Position numbers and translations under genes: made by a program. Positions 21,766 to 33,423 of a stretch of 64,000 nt of DNA are shown piece by piece; the first letter of the stretch is position 1, and each line of letters starts with the position of its first letter. Under the pieces are notes generated by a model. That model had not been told where the DNA came from. It ran no database searches and saw only the letters and a list, made by a program, of their open reading frames with translations. The DNA is from Prinia subflava (lineage: Eukaryota > Chordata > Aves > Passeriformes > Cisticolidae), in contig NC_086247.1 of NCBI RefSeq assembly GCF_021018805.1, forward strand, positions 1,751,501-1,815,500, given 5' to 3'.

Positions 21766-22272
21766 TGCTCCTCCAGCAGCAGTGTGGGATTGTTGGGACA
21801 ATTTTCCAGAGGTGCAGAGCCTTTGGAGCAGTCATTCCCTGCTGGATACGCAGTCCCGTGGCTCAGTGACCAGCACCAGCTTCCCGAGCTCCACTGACAG
21901 ATGTAAGGAGCAGCCCTGGAGCTGTCAGGTCACTTTGCATCTCCACGATGTGGGATCATCCCAGAGCCTGCTCAGTGCCTGGCAACCACGATGGGTGTTG
22001 AGAGCTGCAGTGAAAGGGCTGCTTAACCCGAGAACCAAAAACAGCTCCCGGCCTTCCCGTGTCTGTCACTGTTGGAATAAAACGTTTTGTCAACGGCGTG
22101 GATTTGTGAGTTTGGAACAAGTCGCCTGCTCGGAGGCAAAGCCGAGGGAAAGGCTGGGACAGAGAAAACTCCTGCTGGAACAGGAGCTGAGTCAGCCTAA
22201 GTTTTGACAGGGTAGGGAAAAATCTGGGTGAGAGTGAAGGCTTTTGGCAAATTGTGAGAGTTGTGTTTGTAT
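21766..22272. other. Unique sequence with several CpG-containing words
   Basis: Repeat-free. 22020-22150 has more CpG than its surroundings (AACGTTTTG, CAACGGCGTGG, GTCGCCTGCTCGG). It could be a small regulatory stretch, but it is too short and weak to call a CpG island. A 141-codon frame here shows no recognisable domain. Confidence 0.4.
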
Positions 22273-22581
22273 GGGATGGATGGATGGATGGATGGATGGA
22301 TGGATGGATGGATGGATGATGGATGGATGATGGATGGATGGATGGATGATGGATGGATGGGTGGATGGGTGGATGGACGGACGGATGGATGGATGATGGA
22401 TGATGGATGGATGGATGGATGGATGGATGATGGATGGATGGATGGATGGATGATGGATGGATGGATGGATGGATGGATGATGGATGGATGATGGATGGAT
22501 GGATGGATGGATGATGGATGGATGGATGGATGGATGATGGATGGATGATGGATGGATGGATGGATGATGGATGGATGATGG

Positions 22582-22612
<31 letters not shown>

Positions 22613-23690
22613 ATGGATGGATGATGGATGGATGATGGATGGGCGATGGATGGATGGATGGATGATGGATGGATGGATGATGGATGGATGGATGGATGAT
22701 GGATGGATGGGTGGATGGATGGATGGATGGATGGATGGATGGATGATGGATGGATGGATGGATGATGGATGATGGATGATGGATGGATGGATGGATGGAT
22801 GGATGGATGGATGGATGATGGATGGATGGATGGATGATGGATGATGGATGATGGATGGATGGATGATGGATGGATGGATGGATGATGGATGATGGATGAT
22901 GGATGGATGGATGGATGATGGATGGATGGATGATGGATGGATGGATGGATGATGGATGATGGATGATGGATGGATGGATGGATGATGGATGATGGATGGA
23001 TGATGGATGGATGGATGATGGATGGATGGATGATGGATGGATGATGGATGATGGATGATGGATGGATGGATGATGGATGGATGGATGGATGGATGGATGG
23101 ATGGATGGATGGATGGATGGATGATGGATGGATGATGGATGGATGATGGATGGATGGATGGATGGATGGATGGATGATGGATGGATGGATGATGGATGAT
23201 GGATGATGGATGGATGATGGATGGATGGATGGATGGATGGATGATGGATGATGGATGGATGATGGATGGATGGATGATGGATGATGGATGATGGATGGAT
23301 GATGGATGATGGATGGATGATGGATGATGGATGGATGGATGATGGATGGATGGATGGATGGATGGATGGATGGATGGATGATGGATGATGGATGGATGAT
23401 GGATGGATGGATGATGGATGATGGATGGATGATGGATGATGGATGATGGATGGATGATGGATGATGGATGGATGATGGATGATGGATGATGGATGGATGG
23501 ATGGATGGATGGATGGATGGATGGATGGATGGATGATGGATGGATGGATGATGGATGGATGGATGATGGATGATGGATGGATGGATGATGGATGGATGAT
23601 GGATGGATGGAAGGATGGATGGATGATGGATGGATGGATGGATGCTTGGATGGATGGATGGATGGATGGATGGATGGATAGATGGATGGA
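22273..23690 (+). repeat. GGAT/GAT microsatellite array, 1.4 kb
   Basis: Built almost entirely of GGAT tetramers with single GAT triplets inserted between variable numbers of tetramers, giving GGATGAT (7-bp) and longer compound units. Rare substitutions (GGAC, GGGT, GGGC, GGAA, GCTT) occur mostly near the ends. Because GGAT and GAT give open codons in every register, minus-strand frames of 513 and 534 codons (His-Pro-Ser-Ile repeats) overlap each other; they are artefacts. No unique sequence lies inside. Confidence 0.98.
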
Positions 23691-24185
23691 AAAAGGCATG
23701 GAGTGGTCCAAGGAGAGGAGAAAATGGCACCACTTTTCAGAGGAACAGATGGGTCTCATCAGTGATGTCACAGTGAGATGCTCAGCCCCCTGTCCTCTCA
23801 CACAGGATCATTCCTGGAATTCCTCAGATCTGAGCTGCTCTGGCTGCTCCAAGGACCTCGGGGACTGCCCCAAACTGGTCCAGGTCCATGGCTCAACATA
23901 TCAGGAGCCAAGACTACAATGATAAAAGTTCATTTCTCTTATCTCTATTGACAGCAGACAATGAAATCCAGCTGAAGGCCACCCTCAGTCCTCACTGTTA
24001 GGTGGAGATAGTCCTGGATTTAATGTTGGTCTTCGGTCCCTCATTTATTTCAAGGCAACAGCTGAAGGCTAAGCCAGAGCAACTTTCCAACAGCCCTTTG
24101 GGTTCCTCATGGGGGGAAAAATCCCAGAGCTCTTGATGGAACAACTGCACACTGCAGGAAACTGGGCCAGCTGAACATCGTGCTC
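23691..24185. other. Unique spacer
   Basis: No repeat or gene recognised. Confidence 0.5.
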
Positions 24186-24860
24186 CCAGTAAGTCAGAGT
24201 CACAAAAGGGTTTCTGTTGGAAGGGATCTAAAAGATCATCTTGCTCTAAGATCCTGCTGTGGGCAGGGATGCCTTCCACTATCCCAGGGTGCTCCAAGCT
24301 CCATCCAACCTGGCCTTGGACACTTCCAGGAATGGAGCAGCCACAGCTTTTCTGGGCAGCCTGTGCCAGGGCCTCACCATCCTCACAGCCAAGAATTTCT
24401 TCTCAATATTCAGTCCAACCCTGCCTTTTCTTAATTTCAATTCATTTCCCCTTGTCCTGTCCCTCCATCCCTTGTCCAAAGTCCCTCTCCAGCTCTCCTG
24501 GAGTCCCTTCAAGCACTGGAAGGAGCTCTGAGCTCTCCTTGGACCCTTCCCTTCTCCAGGCTGGACATTCCCAGCTCTCCCAGCCTGGCTCCAGAGCAGA
24601 GGGGCTCCAGCTCTCCGAGCATCTCCTGTGACTCCTCTGGACCTGCTCCAGCAGCTCCACATCCCTCTGATGCTGCAGACCTCAGGGATGGACGCTGTGT
24701 TCCATGTGGGGCACCACCAGAACAGGGAATCTCCTCCCTCACCCAGCTGTCCCCTCGTGCTTTAGTGCAGCCCCTGACATGGCTGAAGTTGGGCTGGCTC
24801 CCATTCCAGCTGTCTCTGGGCTGCTGCAGGACAGCCACAGCCTCCCTGTCCCCATCTCCC
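24186..24860 (-). mobile_element. CR1 LINE 3' region, about 675 bp
   Basis: One of the longest reverse copies. From the 3' end: GTTGGAAGGGATCTAAAAGA, CCACTATCCCAGGGTGCTCC, GGACACTTCCAGGAATGGAG, AGCCACAGCTTTTCTGGGCA, TTGTCCTGTCCCTCCATCCC, GGCTGGACATTCCCAGCTCT and TCCAGCAGCTCCACATCC. It continues into the more internal GTGCTTTAGTGCAGCCCCTG part, where similarity fades. The short frames are shadows. Confidence 0.92.
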
Positions 24861-25487
24861 ATCCGGAAAACAATGACACCCACACTCCTCAGCCACATTC
24901 AGGTGGCAGCCGTTCCAAGGGAAAGGTTTTTCCTCCTGACAGCTCCTTGCCTCCATCCCAGCTGGTGGCTTTGTTGTAAAATCCTTGTCAGGAAGTGTCA
25001 GAAAAAGGCAGAGCTGTGCTCAGGATTTGAAATTTGAATGGAACCACAAGCAGTGGTTAAAGCTGAGGACTCTAAAAATCCTGCCCGGATACTTCAGGCT
25101 TTGCTAATGCTCCCCAGCTATTAAGCAATCTCTATCTGCTGCAAGGCCTTAGATTTCCATATTACTGGAGGAGGAGATAAGCAAAATCTATCAGAAGAGA
25201 TTTTATCCAAACCCTTAGAAGAAGAGAGGAAAAAAGGCTCGAGGCCTTCTCATTTCGATGATGCTGAGAAAGCTGATCTGTGGCAGAGGAGTAGGGAAAG
25301 CACGCTTGAAACAAAGATATTTCTGCTGCAGAAGAGGCCTTTGCCCCAAAATTCTGACTGGAAGGGGACTTTCCTCTTGTCACTTAGGGGAGTAACTTCT
25401 GGGGGTTTATAGAGAACCACCTCTCCTCAATTTTAGCAGTGTGACTGCTCCCAGCAGAGCTGGCTGGGGTGGAAGGTTGGGCTCCAG
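24861..25487. other. Unique spacer
   Basis: Nothing recognised. The first 100 bp could be a decayed continuation of the preceding CR1. Confidence 0.45.
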
Positions 25488-25660
25488 ATTGTCCAGAGAA
25501 ATTGTGGATGCTCCATCCCTGGAAGTGTTCAGGGTTGACCTGCACAGGACTTGGAGCAGCCTGGTCTAGTAGAAGGTGTCCCTGCCCATGGCAGAGGGGT
25601 GGGATGAGATGATTTTAATGCCCCTCCCAACCCAAAGCATTCCATGATTTTATGATTGTC
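25488..25660 (+). mobile_element. CR1 LINE 3' end
   Basis: Forward CR1: TGTCCAGAGAAATTGTGGAT, CTCCATCCCTGGAAGTGTTC, GGAGCAGCCTGGTCTAGTAG, GTCCCTGCCCATGGCAGAGG, CCAACCCAAAGCATTCCATG and the terminal ATTTTATGATTG. Confidence 0.94.
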
Positions 25661-26464
25661 TACAAAGCCAAGCTGTTTCTCAGAGCATCAGGAGCACTTT
25701 CTCACCTCGAGATCCAAAATTCCAGAGGTGCAGCTCCTCTGTAGGTCCAGCTTTGGAACCCTGGGCAGGAGGGGAGCTGCAGCTGGGTCATGGCTCTCCT
25801 CCCCTTGTGGAGGAGATCCACAGTCCTTTCCCTGTCACATTTTCACAACTCACCGTGGAAGGGATTTTCATGGCTGGGAGGTGGGAAAGCACCAAGTCAG
25901 ACTTGCTGCTGAGGCTGTGAGTGTGTCCTCACTGTCTGAGGTGGAAATCCCTGGAAATAAGAGATGGAGACTCCACCATCTTCGCTGAAATTGTATCTTT
26001 GGCCCCATATTTAGACCCTGGTGTCATTCCAAGAGTTTTAACTCTGAACAGCTCTCAGCAAGTAAAACTAGAATTTCCAAGATATCGAATCCCCCTTTTT
26101 GTACAGCCAGAAAGCACTCACAGCTTTTCAAATCACTCCAAATGCTCCTTTATTTCATTATTTTTCACAAAAAGCCTGTGCTGAGAAACCAATGCATTAC
26201 AGGGATCTGATGGATTGCTGAGTGTTTACAGAATGTCACCTAAAATAACTCACAGCAAAGAGGTGTTTGCCTGTTCCTGGGATGCAGCAGGAATTACTTC
26301 CACCCTGTTGCGCTGCTAGGAGATACAAATGGCAATCATTTAAACCAAATAAAGGCTTTAAATCACTTAACACATTTTCTTTTACTCCTTTGCATTATTT
26401 TTAAAGGTAAAACTGTCTGAAACATCCAGACTGGATTGGTTTTTCATTGTTCCTGAGGAATGAT
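25661..26464. other. Unique spacer
   Basis: No recognised repeat. Frames of 110 and 87 codons (25656-26184) have no domain that I recognise. Confidence 0.5.
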
Positions 26465-26592
26465 GTTCAAGGCCAGGCTGGATGGGCTTGGAGCAACCTG
26501 GTCTCGTGGAAGGTGTCCCTGTCCATGGCAGGGGGTGGGAATGAGATGATCCTGAAGGTTCCTTCCAAGAGAAACCATCCCATGAATCTCTG
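26465..26592 (+). mobile_element. CR1 LINE terminal fragment
   Basis: Forward CR1: GTTCAAGGCCAGGCTGGATG, GGAGCAACCTGGTCTCGTGG, GTGTCCCTGTCCATGGCAGG, GATGATCCTGAAGGTTCCTT and CCATCCCATGAATC. Confidence 0.93.
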
Positions 26593-27504
26593 CAGATCTT
26601 TCCTTGAGCAGTTCCATAAATTTAAACACACACACACAAAGAGAATATTTTAATGGTAATAACAATAACAATAATAATAATAACAATAATGGAGTAATTT
26701 GGAAAGAACTTTTGGGACAATTTGCTCAGACCGTGCCTTCTAGAAACACCAAGTGATGTCAAAGGGGAGGCCTGGGAAAGCCAGATTTCATGGAAAGCTA
26801 AGATGAGGTTGAGAATGGGATCATTCATCAAAGATGGGCTCTTGGTGTTCCCAAGGCTATGGAAAAAGGTTTGTTGGATCAGGCACCAGGTCTGGTCAGA
26901 TCAGGAAGGACTTTCTCTTTATAATTTCAGTCATCCGTGTCAAACTGGCTTTTATTTTTACTTTCCATCCTGCCCAACCTAAAAATAACACAAAAGATAA
27001 ATGATAAAATAGTCCTTAAGTGCAAAAGCAGATTTAATCTCAGACTTCTTGCTTCATTTAGTAATAGTGATATTTAACTTACATAAAACCTCTGACTAAT
27101 CTGGGGTTGTTAAAATATAGAGGGGAAAAAAAATTTTCTCTGCATCCCTCCTCCTTTCCCGGCACTGAGTTTGAGTCACACGACCATTTAAAAATGAGAG
27201 TGATGAGGTTTCATCTCTCAAAGTGCCACAGTGCGGGTGCAAGACAAGGGAGAAGAGATAGCAAAAAACCAAACCAAAACAAAAAAACCCCAGCAGCAAC
27301 AACAAAAAAAAAAAACCCAAGCCAAACAAATCCAAAAAAGACCCCAAACAAAGAAAAAAAAAATTGGAAAACCAGAAGGACACCACAAATAATTCCAGTT
27401 CAGGCTCTCTTGAACGTCAGCAGTCACAGTGTGAGGTCGTGTTTGTTTCCTCTTTAGGGATTTGGGTCTGGAACCAACGTGAAGATGAGGTGACAGTGAT
27501 AAAA
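26593..27504. other. Unique sequence with small simple repeats
   Basis: Contains an ACACACACA run near 26630, an AAT/AAC patch at 26653-26692 and the A-rich tract at 27262-27364. No coding frame accepted. Confidence 0.5.
27262..27364 (+). repeat. A-rich (CAAAA/CCAAA) low-complexity tract
   Basis: Mix of AACCAAAC, CAAAAAAACC, CAACAAC and A11 runs. Same character as the tracts at 4.3 and 60.3 kb. It causes spurious Lys/Asn/Pro-rich and Phe-rich frames on the two strands. Confidence 0.9.
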
Positions 27505-27785
27505 TTTTAAAAAAGGAAGAAATTGAGGGGCTGGAGCACGTCCAGAAAAGGGAAGGAAGCTGGGGAAGGGTCTGGAGCACCAGGAGGGAGCTGGGTGGGC
27601 TCAGCCTGGGGAAAAGGAGGCTCAGGGGGGACCTTATTGCTCTCTGCAAGTCCCTGAAATGAGATTTTATGGTGTCTCCTCCCAAGTAACAAGAACAGGA
27701 CAAGAGGAAATGACCTCAAGCTGTGCCAGGGGAGGTTTGGTTGGATATCAGGAAAAGCTTCTTCATCAAAAGGGTTGTCTCAGTG
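27505..27785 (+). mobile_element. CR1 LINE internal fragment without its 3' end
   Basis: Forward CR1 from GAAATTGAGGGGCTGGAGCA, GTCCAGAAAAGGGAAGGAAG, CTCAGCCTGGGGAAAAGGAG and GACAAGAGGAAATGACCTCA to GGAAAAGCTTCTTCATCAAA AGGGTTGTC. It stops where the GGCTGCC block should begin, so about 250 bp of the normal 3' end is missing. CR1 truncation is normally at the 5' end, which points to a later deletion. Confidence 0.92.
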
Positions 27786-29025
27786 ATTTGAGGGTGTCAG
27801 AACGTCTACTGGGGCATCTTGAAATAAAAAGAAATGGGAAAACCCCTAAACCTGGTTTATACATTCTCAGATAGAATTGCTTGAATTTAGGTCTCTGTAG
27901 ATCCAGGATAAAACATTTTCATTTTAAGTGGAAGTGAAACTGTTTCAGAGTGAAAAAAATTTTTTTTTTAAATAATTAAAAAATTATTTAAATTTTTTAA
28001 AAATAAAATTTTAAAAATAAATTTTTAATTTTTTTTTTTTCTGAAAAAAAATTTATTTTTTCAATTCCCATTTCCTCTAATTTCCTCAGTGCTCTCCCCA
28101 GTTCTTGCTCCCCATGACGGCCTCTCCCTGAGTCAGTGCAATCTTCCAGGAGATCTGTGGATCCAGGTGTGAGGATTTTAAAAAAACCCAGGGAGAGCCT
28201 CACTGAGCACATCTGGGGCTTGTGACAGAGATATTCCCTCTCCTGGTGCTTCTGCTCACTCTGTGTCATTCCAAAACTTGGGCTGAGCATGGAATCCATT
28301 GTGAGTTTTTTGTCCAGGCCTTTTCTGTTCAGACATATCCACCAAAATCCACGTCAGTTATGGGTTTAATTCTGTAAAAGTTGTGTGGCTGAGTGTTCAA
28401 GACACCTGAGAGAGGGAAGAGCCCATTCCAACTCGCAGTGCTGGGATTTCACAAATCTGGTGTGAAAATTTGAAGGTGAAAACCTTCATCTCCCACCCCC
28501 TCCACCTGTTTCTCCTTGGGATCCATCCCAAGGGAATCCCTCTTAGCAGAACTAATGATCAGGGCAAGGCCAGAAAGCAAAAGGATTTGTCAATTCTTTG
28601 GCATCAAAGCACTGAGATATCAAAGGAACTAAAGCACCTACAGACACAGAAACAATTTTTGAAGAAGCCTCCTGTGTCTATGTATTTATCTTGGCTTCTT
28701 TGTTTCATTTGATAAAAAATGTGTGTTGTGATCCCCCACAACCCAGAGCTGTTCTCCAGAATTTTAATTCAGATTACCAGGCTCTACAAAGAGTTGAGGG
28801 TCATTGTTTGGATGGGAAGATAATCCCAAACCCTCTGGAATACCAGAGATGGGAAAGCCTGGCTGTTGGTTTGATCTGTGTCATCTGCAAGCCAGGAGTG
28901 ACCTTAGGGATTTAGATAAGAACACCTGGACAGGGTCAGGATAAAGTCCTTGTAAACTGACACCAAATATTTACAGGAAATAAGAGAGTGTGCATAGGAA
29001 AAGCTGTATCAGGGTGAGCATCACT
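27786..29025. other. Unique sequence with an AT-only patch
   Basis: 27953-28063 is almost pure A/T low-complexity sequence. The rest has no recognised element. Confidence 0.5.
27953..28063. repeat. A/T-only low-complexity patch
   Basis: About 110 bp of alternating A and T runs (AAATTTTTTTTTT, AAAAATTATTTAAATT, AAAAATAAATTTTTAATT). Several A-run/T-run pairs could fold on themselves. Confidence 0.92.
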
Positions 29026-29178
29026 GAACCCCAAAAGGGTTTGGGATGGAAGGGACCTTCAAAATCATCCTGTTCCAATCCTCTGCCATGGGCAGGGTCA
29101 CCTTCCTCGGGACCAGGGTGCTCCAGACCCATCCAGCCTGGCCTGGAACACTTCCAAGGATGGGGATGTCGTGATATA
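29026..29178 (-). mobile_element. CR1 LINE 3' region
   Basis: Reverse CR1: AAAAGGGTTTGGGATGGAAG, GGACCTTCAAAATCATCCTG, CTGCCATGGGCAGGGTCACC, CATCCAGCCTGGCCTGGAAC and ACTTCCAAGGATGGGGATG. Confidence 0.93.
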
Positions 29179-30165
29179 TTCTCCTAAAGTGCTTGTCCCA
29201 TGTCAGGACATGTTGGGCCAGGGTCTTTGGACACAGACATAGGATTTTTGTATTGTGTATTCCTGTACTAATAGCTCACCCCTTCCTTCCCCAGGAATTT
29301 ATCCCATTTTTAACCACTTTAAGTGGATGCAGTGTCCTGTGGGAAGAATTTTGCGTGTTCCCTGTGTGTTGTGTCAGGAAATGGACACTTTGTGCCAGAG
29401 GAATTTCCTTTGTGCCACAACTCTGGATGGAGTTTTTAGGGTTTTAGGGATCATCCACGATAAAATACAAGTAGCACTTGGATATCCCTTATTTATTCCA
29501 GAGCCTGGATGTTTACCCATGGATCAAAGCCCTGTGGTGCTGAGCACTGTGGAAACACAAAATTCCCTCCTGCAGCAGAACAGAACCCCAGAATGTCTGC
29601 AGGGCTTCTCCTTGGCACTGCTGCAAAGGCTGGACAAAGGAGCTGCCTTTGCAGAAAATCGTGGAATCATCTGCTCCAAGTCATGCTGGCAGAGAGAGGA
29701 ATAAACCTGGGCAGCTTCCTCACCACCAGCCTTTGTTATCCCTGCTGGGAGACCACAGATATTCCTTATAAATAAGGAAGCATCAAGGCTGGAAGCTCTC
29801 AACTCTCACCTTGCACTCTCAGACTTCTCAGCATTTCCCACAGTCTGGGGTGGGTTATTAATGTAGACATCCCCATTAATAAATACGACCCAGAATTCAA
29901 TAATAAATGGGGAAAAATAAAGGATTTATTATTTGCTTGCCTTCCTTTGATCGGACATTGGGATCAGATGCTTGGGACACGTGCACCTGGATTATTATTT
30001 TGTGTTAAAATCAACCAGAACCAGAAGAGTTCTACAGGGGAATCGGGGAAAAAAAATGTTATTTAATGTGAACCTGGTCAGTTTGGGCAGATTCACCTCA
30101 GAGACGAAGAACAGTCCCTGCACTGATTTATTTCATATCACAGACAGAGACTTGTTAAAAAAACA
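29179..30165. other. Unique sequence, no gene accepted
   Basis: A 149-codon plus-strand frame (29255-29704) overlaps an 88-codon one. Neither contains a motif I recognise, and codon choice looks unbiased. Confidence 0.5.
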
Positions 30166-30735
30166 TGGAATCATGGAATGGTTTGGGCTGAAAGAGAAAT
30201 TAAAGATCATCTCATTCCAACCCCTGCTGTGGACACCTTCCACTGTCCCAGGTTGCTCCAAGCCCCATCAAACCTGACCTTGGACATTTCCAGGGATGGA
30301 GCAGCCACAGCTTCCCTGGGAATTCCAGTCCAGGGCCTCAACACCCTCACAGGGAGGAATTCCTTCCCAATATCTGATCCAATTCTGCCCTCTGGCAGTG
30401 GAAAGCAATTCTCTGTGTTCTGAAATTCCATCCTTTATCCAAAGTCCCTCTCCAGCTCTCTTGGAGACCCTTCAGGCACTGGAAGTTCTCATGGGAGCCT
30501 TCCCTTTTCCAGACTGGCCATTCCCAGCTCTCCCAGCCTGGCTCCAGAGCAGAGGGGCTCCAGCCCTTGGAGCATCTCCGAGGTCTCCCCTGGACTCTCT
30601 CCAGCAGCTCCATATCCCTCTGATGTTGGACTCCGGGGCTGGATTCTGTGCTTCAGGTGGGGTCTCAGGAGGGTGGAGTAGAAGGGAAGAATCTTCAAAG
30701 AGATGGCGAAGAATTTTGTGGATCAGGAGTGCTCC
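30166..30735 (-). mobile_element. CR1 LINE 3' region, about 570 bp
   Basis: Long reverse copy: TGGAATCATGGAATGGTTTG, CCACTGTCCCAGGTTGCTCC, GGACATTTCCAGGGATGGAG, AGCCACAGCTTCCCTGGGAA, CTCCAGCTCTCTTGGAGACC, GCATCTCCGAGGTCTCCCCT, TCCAGCAGCTCCATATCCCT and GGTGGGGTCTCAGGAGGGT. Confidence 0.95.
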
Positions 30736-32226
30736 TTGCACCTAAACCTCCCACCTCCAAGATGAGGACAATGATCCTCTTAGGTAGATAAATTCCTTGA
30801 TATTTATCACATCCTTCTATCCTACAGAGCAGAAGATGCCTGAAACTGGACTTTATTATTTTTTTTTTCTTTAGTTTCTAAATGAAAAAGAAGTGTTGTG
30901 CAATATTGGCCCTGTGTGGAGCATAAAGCCATGGACACAGGGCCTGGCTCCTCCAATGGATTTATGGCAGAATTGCAGACTAAAGCTGACTCACATCTGT
31001 CTGGATCAGAGGACAAGTGGCAAATTCCTCCTTTGGCTGCATCTGTCACAGCAGGACACCTTTCCCTGCTATCCAGGCAGAAAAACCTTCAAACAACACC
31101 TGCCAAGTCGGAGCAGGGGAAGTTTCCACTTATTTCTGGATGATTTGCCAGGGGAATAAAATGCAGACATGACTTGTTTGACTACGGTGCAGAGTTAGCG
31201 AGAAATGGATGGAAAATGGGATGGAATTGTGCTATAAAACTACACACTGTGGACTCCGTTTTCCCTCCAGGGTTTGCTCCAAAAGAGAAAGTGCACAGCA
31301 GAATCTTCCTGACATTTTTAATGGGCAGTGGTCATTAGAGCCCTTCTCCTTGGGTGGACAATTAACCTCTCACTTTATGGAAGGTGAAAATGGTCATTGT
31401 CGATTTCAAGCATAAAATTTGCCTTGCATTAAGGGGGAAAAATAAATCCTACAGAGCAAAGAATGAAATAATCAGGATGAATAAGGATCTGTGAGGAATT
31501 GCTCTGCCAAACGATGATGGGACTCAGCCAAAGATTTCTAAACAGGTTAAAAAGAGAATCAGTTTTAATTCCTTTCCCAACTCTCAGCACTGTCTGCTGC
31601 GTATTTGAGTCCTGAATACTCATGAACAAAGCTCCTTAATTTAGCTGTTTTCCAATTTTTGGGAGATTCCAAGTAGCAAACTGCAAAGTCAGGTTAAGAT
31701 GCTTTGCACCTGTGACCTGAAAGCAGCAGTGGTTAATGAGTGTCACCTCAGGACAGAGCTGATGATGGAAATCTAAAATCCCTTCCAGAAATGGAGCTCA
31801 CATTCACAGTGGCTCCCTGAAATATCAAGATTTGGGCTTTCCTGTAGAGAAGGGAGGGAAATTTGCCAGGCAAGGTGGCTCTGGAAGTCCCCTGAGGCCA
31901 ATTTCTCTGGAAGGTTAAAAATGAGCTGATGGTTTATCTCCTCCAGAGATTCCCTTCCTGATATTTTCCTTATCAGGAACAAGTTTCCTATCAGGGACAG
32001 TTTTCTACAGGGACATTAGTAAAGACAGAAAAGATAGCTGAGCTCTACAAACAATTCATGCTGGAAATGCATCCAATTCCCAACAGCTCTGCATTTTAGG
32101 CATCCCTTAGAGGCCAACCTGCACCTTTCTCTAAGATACTATTAAGGTCCCCTTTGTCCCTTGTTTTCTTTCTCCTCCAGAGCAAGCAAGGCTGGAGCAA
32201 GATAATGTTTTCATATTTCTACACTT
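30736..32226. other. Unique sequence
   Basis: About 1.5 kb without recognised repeats or coding frames over 90 codons. Confidence 0.55.
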
Positions 32227-32678
32227 TCTCCTCTCCTCTCCTCTCCTCTCCTCTCCTCTCCTCTCCTCTCCTCTCCTCTCCTCTCCTCTCCTCTCCTCTC
32301 CTCTCCTCTCCTCTCCTCTCCTCTCCTCTCCTCTCCTCTCCTCTCCTCTCCTCTCCTCTCCTCTCCTCTCCTCTCCTCTCCTCTCCTCTCCTCTCCTCTC
32401 CTCTCCTCTCCTCTCCTCTCCTCTCCTCGAATCTCCTCTCCTCGAATCTCCTCTCCTCTCCTCTCCTCTCCTCTCCTCTCCTCTCCTCTCCTCTCCTCTC
32501 CTCTCCTCTCCTCTCCTCTCCTCTCCTCTCCTCTCCTCTCCTCTCCTCTCCTCTCCTCTCCTCTCCTCTCCTCTCCTCTCCTCTCCTCTCCTCTCCTCTC
32601 CTCTCCTCTCCTCTCCTCTCCTCTCCTCTCCTCTCCTCTCCTCTCCTCTCCTCTCCTCTCCTCTCCTCTCCTCTCCTC
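32227..32678 (-). repeat. CTCCT pentamer microsatellite, 452 bp
   Basis: Roughly 90 units of CTCCT. The only interruptions are two identical CGAAT units at 32428-32432 and 32443-32447, 15 bp apart. The 3' side touches a reverse CR1 with no spacer. Purine/pyrimidine strand separation is complete. The 268- and 153-codon frames (Leu/Ser and Arg/Gly/Glu repeats) are artefacts. Confidence 0.98.
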
Positions 32679-33105
32679 ATGGAATGGTTTTTATTGGAAG
32701 ATCATCCCTTTCCATGGGCAGGAACACTTTCCACCATCCCAGGTTGCTCCAAGCCCTGTCCAACCTGGCCTTGGACACTTCCAGGGATCCAGGGGCAACC
32801 ACAGCTTCTCTGGGCAGCCTGTGCCAGGGCCTGTCCAGAGGAATTCCTTCCCAATATCCCTTCTAAACCCATCCTCTGTGAGTTTAAAGCTGTTCTCCTT
32901 TGTCCTGTCCCTCCATCCCTTGTCCCAAGTCCCTCTCCAGCTCTCCTGGAGCCCCTTTAGCCTCTGGAAGGGGCTCTGAGGTCTCCCTGGACCCTTCCCT
33001 TCTCCAGGCTGGACATTCCCAGCTCTCCCAGCCTGGCTCCAGAGCAGCCCAGCCCTCAGAGCATCTCCATAGCCTCCTCTGGACCTGCTCCAAGAATTAT
33101 ACACG
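32679..33105 (-). mobile_element. CR1 LINE 3' region joined to a pentamer array
   Basis: Reverse CR1: CATGGAATGGTTTTTATTGG at its 3' end, then CCACCATCCCAGGTTGCTCC, GGACACTTCCAGGGATCCAG, GCAACCACAGCTTCTCTGGG, CTCCATCCCTTGTCCCAAGT, GCTGGACATTCCCAGCTCTC and CTCTGGACCTGCTCCAAG. Where the CR1 terminal repeats should lie, the CTCCT array begins instead. Confidence 0.94.
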
Positions 33106-33423
33106 ATTATCTCCAACAGAGATACATGAACTCCTGACACAGTCTTGGCTGAATTTGGGGAGGAAGGTGGAAATCTCAGGGTTATTTTGATGCCTTTTTG
33201 GTGTGACAGCAGGCTGGGCCATTCCCTGTGGGACAAAATCCCTTTCCTTGCATAAAAGAAATCATCAGTCACAAAATTCCTGGTGTGAACAGCTCCGCGC
33301 CAGGATGGCGTGACTAAGAACTGTTCTCTCCTTTTCACAGTACGTATATTTAGATCTCTGTGTGCATCTCTGTCTACACCATATAGATCAGTATCTATAG
33401 CTACATCTATCTATATCCATATG
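33106..33423. other. Unique spacer ending in a TATC-rich patch
   Basis: 33345-33423 is enriched in TATC/TATA words (CATATAGATC, CATCTATCTATATCC). No other feature. Confidence 0.5.

Noticed and set aside
22192..23801. Minus-strand frames of 513 and 534 codons with His-Pro-Ser-Ile repeats
   Set aside because: They overlap in different registers of one GGAT/GAT array; every frame is open, so length carries no coding evidence.
29255..29704. 149-codon plus-strand frame as a possible exon
   Set aside because: No domain or motif recognised, a second frame overlaps it, and there is no convincing splice context.
32154..32960. 268-codon Leu/Ser repeat frame
   Set aside because: Crosses the CTCCT array and runs into a reverse CR1; neither part is a gene.
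33335..33355. TTTTCACAG followed by TACG as a splice acceptor
   Set aside because: No open frame of any length continues from it, and the sequence runs into a TATC-rich patch.
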